NCBI GenBank assembly: GCA_934098505.1
Contig: CAKOOR010000013.1
Coordinates: 1 to 22,510 of the forward strand
Length of the DNA stretch: 22,510 nt
Direction: 5' to 3'
Source of the DNA: an uncultured Bacilli bacterium
GTDB lineage: Bacteria; Bacillota_I; Bacilli_A; RF39; UBA660
Both the position numbers and the translations under genes were made by a program. The notes beneath the pieces are model-generated. The model did not search any database and was not told the origin of the DNA. It saw nothing but the letters and a program-made list of their open reading frames with translations. Positions 7,723 to 16,031 of the stretch are shown piece after piece. Within the stretch, counting starts at the first letter, position 1. Each line of letters starts with the position of its first letter.

Positions 7723-7746
7723 GTGTTAAGATAAATTTTTACACAC

Positions 7747-7778
7747 AAAAAAACTTGTAAGCATTAAACTTGCAAGTT
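7747..7778 (-). terminator. Terminator of the tRNA-Gly gene
   Basis: Reading the minus strand: AACTTG and CAAGTT arms (7773-7778 and 7752-7757), extended inside by a further 3 bp after a mismatch, then a T tract (A run 7747-7753 on the plus strand). Confidence 0.8.
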
Positions 7779-7789
7779 AAATTACCTAT

Positions 7790-7863
7790 TGGAGCAGATG
7801 ATGAGAATCGAACTCACGTTATCAGCTTGGAAGGCTGAAGCTCTACCATTAAACTACATCTGC
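7790..7863 (-). tRNA. tRNA-Gly (anticodon TCC)
   Basis: On the minus strand the acceptor arm GCAGATG pairs with CATCTGC. The D arm carries GG in its loop. The anticodon stem TCAGC/GCTGA encloses the loop CTTCCAA, giving anticodon TCC (reads GGA and GGG). The T arm is GTGAG-TTCGATT-CTCAT. The discriminator base is U and the CCA end is encoded (7790-7792). All stems close, so the gene looks functional. It is a single tRNA gene, bounded by its own promoter and terminator. Confidence 0.95.
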
Positions 7864-7879
7864 ATCAGTAAGTAATTTA

Positions 7880-7908
7880 ATTTTACCATAAAACCTGGCT
7901 GCTGCCAA
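7880..7908 (-). promoter_or_regulatory. Promoter of the tRNA-Gly gene
   Basis: Minus strand: TTGGCA (7908-7903), a 17-base spacer and an extended -10, TGG-TAAAAT (7888-7880). The -35 lies inside the hairpin of the terminator at 7893-7918. Confidence 0.65.
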
Positions 7909-7918
7909 GTCTTTTTTT
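7893..7918. terminator. Bidirectional terminator hairpin
   Basis: ACCTGGC (7893-7899), loop TGCT, GCCAAGT (7904-7910). It is followed by CTTTTTTT on the plus strand and TTTT on the minus strand. On the minus strand it ends the 995-residue gene whose stop is at 7917-7919, and it overlaps the -35 of the tRNA promoter. On the plus strand it would stop any read-through from the pseudogene region. Confidence 0.7.
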
Positions 7919-10904
7919 AATTTTTTTGACCAAATAAGGTAATTATTTTATCCCAACTATTAATACTTTCTAAAGTTATATCACTTTTAAATAAAACACT
8001 ATAATTATAAGTTAAATCTTTAAAATAATTATCAATTAAATAAGGGATAATAGTAATTAATTTATCTTGGATTTCTGGACTTAATTTTATTTCTTTATCT
8101 AAAGAAACTTTACTAAATATCATCTTAAACTTATCTAAATACATTTTATGTTTAATTAAAACAATATCTTCATCACTAGAGTTAATTGGCATTATATAAT
8201 CATTTAAGCCTTTAAGATATTCATCCTTGTAAGCTTGCTTTACGATATCAGTACCAATATATCTACTAGCTAAGCCTTTAAAATAGTTAATAATATTAAT
8301 GGTTTCCATATAAACTTTACTATAATTTTTAAGATCTAAATCATTAGTTAAATTAATAATACTAATATAATCTAATTTTAATTCAATCTTATTAACATTA
8401 ACTTTACCATTAAAATTAGTGATAGTTTGTTTATATTTATTAAGACTAATTAAAGTATCTTTATCGATTTCAATACTTGGTATAATACCATAAGCTAAAT
8501 AATTAAGTAAAATAATCTTATCAGCATTATTAAATTTCTTTAGAATACCTTTTAATTTATTATTAATTTTTGTAAGTTTTATTTTTTCGGATTTTTCATA
8601 CTTAATAATTTCATAGTAAGCTGGTCTATTATAACCTAAGTTACTAATAATATCACTAATAGATATACCTTTTAAGAATGGTTTAATTATTTTATCTAAA
8701 GTAATATCTAATTTATAGTTATAATTACTTAAATAATCATTTAAATTATTAATAAGATTAGTATTATCTTTAATAAACCAAGTAGAGTAAGAATTATTAT
8801 CACTTAAGAAGGAAGTAAAGACTTCTAATTTCTTTAATTTAATAAACTCTTTAGTATACTTTTCTTGATAAGTATAATATAAGCTGTCTTTTAGACGATA
8901 ATTTTGATATTTAATTTTTAAGAATCTTTTAGCATATATTCTCGTTTGGTATTCTTCTAAATAATTATTATAGTTAATTAAAAAGGTTTTTATAGTTTTA
9001 TAAGCATTTGTCATACTAATTTTACTATATTCTAAGTAGTTTTGAAGTACTTCTTTAGTATTACTAATATTAGAGTACTTATAAGTATTCATGTTATTAA
9101 CTAGAGTAATTAATTTAGAATTTTTAAAGTCTTTATTTGTAATAATATTTAATATTTCATCAATATCTATTTGATCATTAAAGCTTTCATAGAAGTAAGA
9201 TACAAGGGAAGTACCAATTTTATTTACTTCGTCTAAACTATTATATTGATTACCATTTTCATATAATTCTTTAGTTTTAGTAAGTCCAAATAAGTGGTAA
9301 GAAGCAATAATACTTTTAAAGCTTTCATAGTCGTTAGTATTACATTCTAAGGTTGTAGTACCTCTTATTAAGATTAAATCATATAAGTATTTAATATCTT
9401 CTTTTTCTTCACTACTTAAAGGAATATTAATACCTAAAATAGTCTTTAAGGTATAATCATTAAATAATAAATCATAACGAATAGCCTCATTACTAATTAG
9501 CTTATTTAAATAATACTTAATTTCATCTAATCTTAGAACTTTAAGTAATTTAGGGGTATCGGTATAAATATTTAGTTTACTATTAATTAAGATATTAACA
9601 ATATCGTAAGTTTTTAATTTAGTATAGATATAGGGATAACTTAAGTATTTTGTGACTTCTAAAGGATTAATAAGACTAAACATATTATTTAACATCTTAT
9701 TATCAGTTATATTAACTAAAGCTGGAGAGTCTAAGTAACCTGTAATAAAGATTTTATCATAAGCTCTTAGAGAAACATTGATATTTTTCATCTTACTTAA
9801 GATAGTAATATTTTGGAGCATATTAAAGACATTAGGAAAAGTCATCTTATTAATAATAGCTTCTAAATAATTATCTGGTATATTATTAACAAAATTTTGA
9901 TTACGAAGCAAGCTAACCCGTTCTTCTTCCTTAAATTTATTATTAACTAAGTAGACTAAAGTATCGTTATGTAATTTTAGAAGATAAGTATAATTACTCT
10001 TAAAAAGATTTAATAGTTTATCATCAGGACTATATAAATAAATAGAATTATTGGGACACTTTTCTAGATAATCGCGAGTTAAATACTTAGCATTATTATT
10101 ACTTAACATGTTAAGTTCTTTAACGGTGTTATTTAAATTACGAGAGAAGTTATGGGTAAGTAGGGAGGATAAGTAGTCTTTATCAATTAATTTGATAGTT
10201 AGTTCGGGATTTAATTTAGCGAGAATAGTTGGCGTAATATTTAGTGATTTCATTAAGTTATCTTTATCTAAGTTATAAAGGGTGATACTATAATTTTTAG
10301 CATATCTTATTAGACCGGTATTTATAAGTTTATTTAAGTCACTACCTAAATAGTAATATTTATTAATATAGTTTGTAATAATATCACTACGTAATTTAGA
10401 AAATAGTTCTTTTTTAGTTATTAAATCTTTAGGAAGGTCATTTAAGATAAGAGAGTTTTCCGGTATTTTTTTGATAATAGGATTTACTAGTTTTTCTAAC
10501 ATATCTTTTTTATTATTGATGGTATAATTAATTCTTTTAATATCAAGATTAGATAAAAAATTTTTGCTGTTAAGGTAATTTAGTTTGGTGGGGGTATTAA
10601 GTTTATTCCAAAGTCCTAAAGTTTGATAGTAAGGAATATCAAGATTTAGAAGGGTAAGTTTTTCTTGAGTTGTAAGGTCTAATTTATTAATAATTATTGC
10701 TAAGTAACGGTCGAAGGCGTAGGCGTTATTGTTGCTACGATATTGTTCTAGTCTTTTTAAGAAGTTTATTTTATCGGCATTTTGATTAAGTGAGGCAATG
10801 ATACTATTTAATTTATTCTTTAACTCCGTACTTAAATTATCATCAGTATAAAGAGAATAGTTTATAATCTCATCTAATAATCTTCTAGTATTTTCTATAT
10901 CCAT
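7917..10904 (-). CDS. Very large unknown helical protein, 995 aa
   Basis: The chosen start is ATG 10904: on the minus strand AAGGA ends 10 bases before it, but only 1 base before the in-frame ATG at 10913. The product is rich in Asn, Leu, Ile, Lys and Tyr. It has no signal peptide, transmembrane segment or catalytic motif, and only one Cys-containing segment of note (EKCPNNS). Roughly residues 90-480 read as many short hydrophobic helices separated by Asn/Asp turns, with recurring phrases of the type LxxLNxxxxxKLIxxDYL, which suggests a degenerate solenoid. Residues 690-740 are Lys/Tyr-rich and likely helical (YAKRFLKIKYQNYRLKD). It is a single-gene transcript with an extended -10 promoter. 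The family is unrecognised; a scaffold or surface-interaction role is only a guess. Confidence 0.8.
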   Translation of the reverse strand: MDIENTRRLLDEIINYSLYTDDNLSTELKNKLNSIIASLNQNADKINFLKRLEQYRSNNNAYAFDRYLAIIINKLDLTTQEKLTLLNLDIPYYQTLGLWNKLNTPTKLNYLNSKNFLSNLDIKRINYTINNKKDMLEKLVNPIIKKIPENSLILNDLPKDLITKKELFSKLRSDIITNYINKYYYLGSDLNKLINTGLIRYAKNYSITLYNLDKDNLMKSLNITPTILAKLNPELTIKLIDKDYLSSLLTHNFSRNLNNTVKELNMLSNNNAKYLTRDYLEKCPNNSIYLYSPDDKLLNLFKSNYTYLLKLHNDTLVYLVNNKFKEEERVSLLRNQNFVNNIPDNYLEAIINKMTFPNVFNMLQNITILSKMKNINVSLRAYDKIFITGYLDSPALVNITDNKMLNNMFSLINPLEVTKYLSYPYIYTKLKTYDIVNILINSKLNIYTDTPKLLKVLRLDEIKYYLNKLISNEAIRYDLLFNDYTLKTILGINIPLSSEEKEDIKYLYDLILIRGTTTLECNTNDYESFKSIIASYHLFGLTKTKELYENGNQYNSLDEVNKIGTSLVSYFYESFNDQIDIDEILNIITNKDFKNSKLITLVNNMNTYKYSNISNTKEVLQNYLEYSKISMTNAYKTIKTFLINYNNYLEEYQTRIYAKRFLKIKYQNYRLKDSLYYTYQEKYTKEFIKLKKLEVFTSFLSDNNSYSTWFIKDNTNLINNLNDYLSNYNYKLDITLDKIIKPFLKGISISDIISNLGYNRPAYYEIIKYEKSEKIKLTKINNKLKGILKKFNNADKIILLNYLAYGIIPSIEIDKDTLISLNKYKQTITNFNGKVNVNKIELKLDYISIINLTNDLDLKNYSKVYMETINIINYFKGLASRYIGTDIVKQAYKDEYLKGLNDYIMPINSSDEDIVLIKHKMYLDKFKMIFSKVSLDKEIKLSPEIQDKLITIIPYLIDNYFKDLTYNYSVLFKSDITLESINSWDKIITLFGQKN

Positions 10905-10934
10905 AATTATCATATCCTTATATTATATATACCC

Positions 10935-10943
10935 ATTATAGCA
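10935..10943 (-). promoter_or_regulatory. Extended -10 promoter of the 995-aa gene
   Basis: Minus strand TGC-TATAAT (10943-10935), with no convincing -35. The predicted leader is about 25 bases. Confidence 0.6.
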
Positions 10944-10956
10944 AGAAAAAAACGAG

Positions 10957-10990
10957 AAAAAAAGCGCATATTGTAAGGATATGAGCTTTT
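10957..10990 (-). terminator. Terminator of the sortase gene
   Basis: Minus strand: AAAAGC-T-CATAT (10990-10979) pairs with ATATG-C-GCTTTT (10971-10960), 11 bp with one mismatch, then TTTTTTT. It lies about 60 bases past the sortase stop and just upstream of the next minus-strand promoter. Confidence 0.8.
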
Positions 10991-11052
10991 AAGTGAATTT
11001 TTAAGCAATTATAGAGGTTTATTGAGTGACTTAAGTTGATTTTTCTTGAGAT

Positions 11053-12720
11053 TTAGTCTTCTTTAAGTAAGTCTTTTCTTAAAACGGCATGAACAACGAA
11101 ACGATCTTGGGTATTAGCACACGTTGATAAAGTTAAAATTTTATCGTCGGCATTTATTTCAATATCACTTTTAAAAATAGAACGACTACGAATTAAGTTA
11201 ATAAAATTAAAGAATTCTTCTTGATTACTAAAATTAGTTTTTAAGTAGTCATCTGTAACCTGGATAGTGTAAGCCGCAAAGACTTCCCATTTCATTTCGT
11301 TATTAACATCATTATAGGTAATTAAATTATTTTTAGCATTTTGGTACCAAGCTTTTTTACCTACAGTACTAAGGGTTCCAAACATAGTCTTACTATAGTA
11401 ACGATTATGAGCAAATATAATGGTATTTTGATCTAAGATAGTACTAGAATTAGCGTAATTTAGAAAAACCCAACCACTATAATCACGAGCTTTGTTAAAG
11501 TTATGTTTTAAGTAGTATTCATTATCGACTGCTTGGACTATTGGGTAATCAATGGTTGTTTCGGGAACGTTTAACCAACCAACAGTATCGCTATTTAAAT
11601 CTTTTAAAGCCATAATAACAGGATTTTTTTCTTTGACAATGGGGGTCGGTGTTTCATTGTTATTAGGATTATCATTGGTATTATTATCAGGATTTTCTAT
11701 ATTGGGATTATCTGGAGTTTCATTGGAGTTGTTGTCATCGGGAGCCGGTGTTTCATTAGTATCGGTATCTTTAATCTTTGTATCAAGATATTCTGTAATA
11801 TTATCTTTAATAGCATTAACATTTTCTAAAGATTTTTTATTGTTGTAGAAAACAAAGGCAAAGGCCATAAAACTTAAAAGAATGATAATAAGACAACATG
11901 ATTTAATAGTCGTAGCAATTAATTGTTTAATATAATTAGATTCAATATATTCACTAGAATAAGCTAAAATAATATTAAGATGATATTTTTTATTTTCTTT
12001 TTTAATAACTTTAATGCGTTCTATAATGTCTTTATCAGTAATATTATCATGAATAGCAATTGTAACATTTTTAACACGTAATTCGGTTAGTAAATCGATA
12101 AGCGCTAATAAATCAGTAGTTAAGAAACGATATAACTCAATAGTTTTTAAATACTTATTAATTTTAAAGAAAGTTTTTAAATCATTATAATCATTAGCGA
12201 CAATAGGACACATTAATTTAATAGTCTTAGCATAGAAAATAGCTGAATAGTTATTTAAGTCATTATTAGCCATAAATTGGGAAGAAAATAAGACTTCTTG
12301 TTTAGAAATAACTTTAATATTTTGCTTATCAAAAAGCTCAATTAAGTAAGTAGGAATTGATAAACATTCAACTTCTTTTAAAGAATTAATTTTACTAATA
12401 GCTTCGTAAGCCTCGTAAGTAAAGTTTTCATTGGTATTCATTAAAACTTTATTAATAGGGGTATTTTTAAAACAAGGAGCTACTGTACTTATAACATTCA
12501 TGTCATTAGCAACAATTAAGTTAGTATTTTTTTCTAAACATATTTCTTTTAAAAAACTACTAACTAGCTTTTGATTTTTAGCGATGTAATCAAGGGAGAA
12601 AAGTAGTTTTTCATTACTGATAATATTAGTATTTAATAGGGTATTATCTAAGTTTTTTTCTTTAACTATTAAATATATTTTTAAAATTTGATTTTTGAAT
12701 TCTATTTCGATCTTTTGCAT
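11053..12720 (-). CDS. Class B-type sortase with large cytoplasmic N-terminal domain
   Basis: A membrane transpeptidase that cleaves a sorting signal and links the protein to the cell wall. The start ATG 12720 has GAGG 8 bases upstream. 555 residues, about twice the length of a usual sortase B. Residues 1-265 form an unrecognised alpha/beta-looking domain without a signal peptide. A TM helix lies at about 272-292. Then comes a Pro/Asn/Asp/Thr-rich linker (about 318-362) with repeated NETP and DNPN-like units. The sortase domain (about 366-548) shows DTVGWLNVPETTIDYPIVQ (378-396), catalytic His438 in IIFAHN, Cys534 in LTLSTC and Arg540 before FVVHAVL. The gene diverges from an NPETG-bearing surface protein, its probable substrate. 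By topology the N-terminal 265 residues are inside the cell, which is unusual for a sortase. Confidence 0.9.
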   Translation of the reverse strand: MQKIEIEFKNQILKIYLIVKEKNLDNTLLNTNIISNEKLLFSLDYIAKNQKLVSSFLKEICLEKNTNLIVANDMNVISTVAPCFKNTPINKVLMNTNENFTYEAYEAISKINSLKEVECLSIPTYLIELFDKQNIKVISKQEVLFSSQFMANNDLNNYSAIFYAKTIKLMCPIVANDYNDLKTFFKINKYLKTIELYRFLTTDLLALIDLLTELRVKNVTIAIHDNITDKDIIERIKVIKKENKKYHLNIILAYSSEYIESNYIKQLIATTIKSCCLIIILLSFMAFAFVFYNNKKSLENVNAIKDNITEYLDTKIKDTDTNETPAPDDNNSNETPDNPNIENPDNNTNDNPNNNETPTPIVKEKNPVIMALKDLNSDTVGWLNVPETTIDYPIVQAVDNEYYLKHNFNKARDYSGWVFLNYANSSTILDQNTIIFAHNRYYSKTMFGTLSTVGKKAWYQNAKNNLITYNDVNNEMKWEVFAAYTIQVTDDYLKTNFSNQEEFFNFINLIRSRSIFKSDIEINADDKILTLSTCANTQDRFVVHAVLRKDLLKED

Positions 12721-12742
12721 AATTTTTACCTCGTATTTTTTA

Positions 12743-12748
12743 ATTATA
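12743..12748 (-). promoter_or_regulatory. Probable -10 of the sortase gene
   Basis: TATAAT on the minus strand, about 23 bases before the start codon, with no clear -35. It lies in the 152-base divergent intergenic region shared with the surface-protein gene. Confidence 0.4.
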
Positions 12749-12800
12749 ATACAATGATAACATAGTTTATAATTATTTAAAAATATTTTTCTTAAAGTAA

Positions 12801-12829
12801 TTTACTTTTTCTTAGAAATTTGATATCAT
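12801..12829 (+). promoter_or_regulatory. Promoter of the NPETG surface protein
   Basis: TTTACT (12801-12806), a 17-base spacer and an extended -10, TGA-TATCAT (12821-12829). Confidence 0.6.
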
Positions 12830-12872
12830 AAAAGTGAAAAATAAGGGAAAGATAAATGTGAGAGGTAATTTT

Positions 12873-13583
12873 ATGAAAAAAATAAATAAGTTAATGGCTA
12901 CTTTGTTAATCGGAGTAGTGGGGGTTATGGGAATTGGTACAGTTTATGCTGATGAACCAAATGCTAATGGTAATGGCAGTAATGCAAGTGGTTCAAATAA
13001 TGCATCTGATATCGCTGGTAGTTTAGTTACAGTTGATTGTAATAGTACAAAACTTGCTGTTGGCGCTTCGACACTTTGTACGGTAAATGTAAAACCAACT
13101 GCTGCCTTAGCAGCAAGTACTACAACAAAATCAGTAATTATAAAAGCCAGTCAATCTAAATATTTAACTATGAGTGAGATTAATGTAAATAATGGTTTTA
13201 CCCTTGTTAGTGAAGATATCAAAGATAAGACTAAAGAAAATACAATAGTACTTACTTACTCGGGAAGTGGTCTAAAAGCGAATGAGAAAAATCCTATATT
13301 TTCTTTTAACTTAAAATTAGAAAAAGAAGCTGCTAATATTAAAGATGGTGATTGTGGTCAAATTTGTATTACCGGCGCTGTATTTGATTCAGATACTGTT
13401 AAAGTTGGTGACGATGGTAAAGCTTGTCCAAATATTATTATAACTAAACAAACTTGTGAAGGAAAAGATTGTAATCCAGAAACTGGCGCATTCATGAATT
13501 ATGCAGTTATTGCTGGTGTTGCTTCCGTTGCTTTAATTACTATTGTTGTTTCAACAAGAAAGAAAAAATTCTATACTGTTTAA
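12873..13583 (+). CDS. Secreted sortase substrate with NPETG anchor
   Basis: The start is ATG 12873 (236 aa), with AGAGGT at 12861-12866; an in-frame GTG at 12834 would disrupt the signal peptide. Residues 1-26 form a signal peptide (Lys-rich start, hydrophobic core, cleavage after VYA). A Gly/Asn/Ser-rich spacer follows (about 28-48), then one beta-rich domain (about 50-180) that reads like a cohesin or Ig-like fold (LVTVDCNSTKLAVG and following). It has several Cys (DCN, LCT, DCGQIC, ACP, TCEGKDC) that could form disulphides. The C-terminus is a sorting signal: NPETG at 201-205, a hydrophobic segment and the basic tail STRKKKF. NPxTG is a class B-type motif, which fits the divergent sortase. 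The function of the exposed domain is unknown. Confidence 0.9.
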   Translation: MKKINKLMATLLIGVVGVMGIGTVYADEPNANGNGSNASGSNNASDIAGSLVTVDCNSTKLAVGASTLCTVNVKPTAALAASTTTKSVIIKASQSKYLTMSEINVNNGFTLVSEDIKDKTKENTIVLTYSGSGLKANEKNPIFSFNLKLEKEAANIKDGDCGQICITGAVFDSDTVKVGDDGKACPNIIITKQTCEGKDCNPETGAFMNYAVIAGVASVALITIVVSTRKKKFYTV

Positions 13584-13598
13584 TAACAATGATCTTAG

Positions 13599-13622
13599 AA
13601 GAAACTGCGGTTTCTTTTTTTT
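13599..13622 (+). terminator. Rho-independent terminator
   Basis: AAGAAAC (13599-13605), loop TGCG, GTTTCTT (13610-13616) and a T tract. It ends the surface-protein transcript. Confidence 0.85.
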
Positions 13623-13686
13623 CATTAAGTAAATTTTAACTAGGAAAAGTAAAAAAATGCAAAAATATAAAAATTTTTGAAGGAAA

Positions 13687-13714
13687 TTGAGAAGTAAGCG
13701 GTAATATATATAAT
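13687..13714 (+). promoter_or_regulatory. Promoter of the ABC-HAD operon
   Basis: TTGAGA (13687-13692), a 16-base spacer and TATAAT (13709-13714). The leader of about 50 bases is longer than most in the window. Confidence 0.5.
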
Positions 13715-13771
13715 TAGAAGGACATAAAATTAAAAGTTTATATAAACATTTATAATAATGGAGGATGTAGT

Positions 13772-16030
13772 ATGTTAAGCGTAAAAGAAATATATAAAAG
13801 CTATGGAACCAAGGATAATAAGTATCCAGTTCTAAAGAATATTAATTTAAAATTTAGAAAAAGCGAGTTTGTGGCTATTTTAGGACCTTCTGGTTCTGGA
13901 AAAACAACTCTTTTAAATATTTTAGGTGGTTTAGACCGATATGATAGTGGGGACTTAATTATCAATGGTAAATCGACTAAACAATTTAAGGAAAAGGATT
14001 GGGATAGTTATCGCAATAAGTCAATAGGATTTGTTTTTCAAAGTTATAATTTAATTAGTCATATTTCCATTTTAAGTAATGTCGAGATGGGGCTTACTTT
14101 AGGAAATATCAGTAAAAGTGAAGCAAAAAAAAGAGCAGTGGCAGCTTTGGAAAAAGTTGGTTTAAAGGAACATATTCATAAAAAGCCTAATCAGTTAAGT
14201 GGTGGTCAAATGCAAAGAGTAGCGATTGCCAGAGCCCTAGTTAATAATCCAGATATAATTTTGGCTGATGAACCGACTGGTGCCTTAGATTCAAAGACCA
14301 GTACACAAATTATGGATTTAATTAAAGAAATATCTAAGGATAAATTGGTTATTATGGTTACGCATAATGATACTCTAGCAGATATTTATGCTAGTCGTAT
14401 TATTAAACTTAGTGATGGCCAAATAGTGAGTGATTCTAATCCTTATGAGATTCAGGAAGAAAACCAAGATTATAATTTAAAAAGAACTAAAATGAGTTTT
14501 ATCACGGCTTTAGGTTTATCTTTAAATAATATTAAAACTAAAAAAGGTAGAACTTTATTAACTAGTTTTGCGGCTTCTATTGGTATTATAGGTATCTCTT
14601 TAGTTTTAGCTCTTTCTAATGGTTTTCAAAAACAAATAGATACTTTTGAAAAAGATACCTTATCGAATATGCCTATTTATATTATGCCAGAAGCGCCGGA
14701 TTTAAAAAGCGAAATAGCTTCAGAGTTGGGAAGTAGTGAAGATGAGTATCCGAGTGATAATATTATTAAAAAGTATCAATATACGGTAGCTAATGCTCAT
14801 AAGAATAAAATAACTAGTGATTATATTAATTATATAAAGGGCATTGATAATGATTATCTAAATGGTATTGGTTATGGTTATAATGCTAATATGAATGTGA
14901 TCATAAAAAATGATAAAATTGATTATTTTAATAATAGTTATATTGAAACTACTTTTTCTACTGATGGCACTTTTGATATTATCAAAGAAAATTATGACCT
15001 ATTAAGTGGTAAATATCCAGAAAATAGTAATGAGGGGTTATTAATAGTTGATACTTATAATCGTTTATATCCATATTTATATAAAGATCTTGGCTTAAAA
15101 GAAAATAGTACGTTTGAAGATATTATTGGTAAAGAATTACAAGTAGTATCTAATGATAATTTTTATGAAGAGGTTGATGGACTATTTATAGCTAAACAAA
15201 ATTATGATGAATTATGGAATAATGATGATAATATTAAAATAAATATTACGGGAATTATAAGAGCTAAAAAAGATGCTAATGTTACTATTTATCGTGGGTC
15301 GACTTTGTTAATTAATGCCAAGATAGAAGAAGAAAGTATTGATAAAAATCTTAATTCTTATATTGTTAATACTCAAAAACAGAAAGATTATAATGTTTTA
15401 GATGGCAATGATTTCGATGAAGATGATACGAAAGAGTTGGCTATTTCAATGTTAGGTGGTAGTAAAGAACCTCAAACCATTGCTATATATCCTAAAGATT
15501 TTGCTAGTAAAGATAAAATTATTGAATATTTAGATAAATATAATGAAGGTAAGTCGGCAGATGAAAAAATCGTTTATACAGATTATGCTAGTACTGTTAC
15601 TGATCTTTCTAGTGGTATTATGAATGGTATAACTTTAGTTCTAGTTGGTTTTTCTTCAGTATCGTTAATTGTTTCTTCAATTATGATAAGTATTATTACT
15701 TATATTAGTGTTTTAGAAAGAACTAAAGAAATTGGAATTTTAAGAAGCTTAGGAGCACGTAAGAAAGATATTTCCAGAGTATTTAATGCGGAAACTTGTA
15801 TTATTGGTTTTGTATCTGGAGTAATGGGAGTAGGGATTGCTTATATTCTAACATTTCCAATTAATATGGTAATAAAGAGTGCTACCAATTTAAGTAATGT
15901 GGCTTTATTAAGTGTAACTCATGTCGTTGTTATGATTACAATTAGTATAGTGATTACGATGATTGGTGGTTTAATACCTGCAAAGATGGCTAGTAAAAAA
16001 GATCCAGTAATTGCTTTAAGGACGGAGTAG
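13772..16030 (+). CDS. ABC transporter, fused ATPase-permease (MacB/FtsX type)
   Basis: The start ATG 13772 has GGAGG at 13760-13764. 752 residues. The ATPase shows Walker A GPSGSGKTT (38-46), Q-loop Gln90, LSGGQ (142-146), Walker B IILADE (162-167) and His198. TM1 is at about 262-282, then an extracellular domain of about 335 residues. Three C-terminal TMs follow (about 620-645, 675-697, 715-735) with the FtsX loop EIGILRSLGARKKDISRVF after TM2. It has the same architecture as the transporter at 2098, but the extracellular domains look unrelated, so the cargo probably differs. It is followed after one base by a HAD phosphatase gene with no promoter of its own. Proximity to the sortase and surface protein hints at an envelope role, but a terminator and a new promoter separate them. 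Confidence 0.9.
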   Translation: MLSVKEIYKSYGTKDNKYPVLKNINLKFRKSEFVAILGPSGSGKTTLLNILGGLDRYDSGDLIINGKSTKQFKEKDWDSYRNKSIGFVFQSYNLISHISILSNVEMGLTLGNISKSEAKKRAVAALEKVGLKEHIHKKPNQLSGGQMQRVAIARALVNNPDIILADEPTGALDSKTSTQIMDLIKEISKDKLVIMVTHNDTLADIYASRIIKLSDGQIVSDSNPYEIQEENQDYNLKRTKMSFITALGLSLNNIKTKKGRTLLTSFAASIGIIGISLVLALSNGFQKQIDTFEKDTLSNMPIYIMPEAPDLKSEIASELGSSEDEYPSDNIIKKYQYTVANAHKNKITSDYINYIKGIDNDYLNGIGYGYNANMNVIIKNDKIDYFNNSYIETTFSTDGTFDIIKENYDLLSGKYPENSNEGLLIVDTYNRLYPYLYKDLGLKENSTFEDIIGKELQVVSNDNFYEEVDGLFIAKQNYDELWNNDDNIKINITGIIRAKKDANVTIYRGSTLLINAKIEEESIDKNLNSYIVNTQKQKDYNVLDGNDFDEDDTKELAISMLGGSKEPQTIAIYPKDFASKDKIIEYLDKYNEGKSADEKIVYTDYASTVTDLSSGIMNGITLVLVGFSSVSLIVSSIMISIITYISVLERTKEIGILRSLGARKKDISRVFNAETCIIGFVSGVMGVGIAYILTFPINMVIKSATNLSNVALLSVTHVVVMITISIVITMIGGLIPAKMASKKDPVIALRTE

Positions 16031-16031
16031 A

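Noticed and set aside
11640..11770. Repetitive DNA in the sortase gene as a possible mobile repeat or CRISPR-like array
   Set aside because: The repetition is imperfect, in frame, and encodes the NETP/DNPN linker, so it is protein low complexity. No CRISPR-like regular repeats occur anywhere in the window.
11552..11848. 98-codon plus-strand frame opposite the sortase linker
   Set aside because: It is the complement of the repetitive Asn/Pro/Thr linker, which yields a Ser/Gly/Leu-rich artefact.
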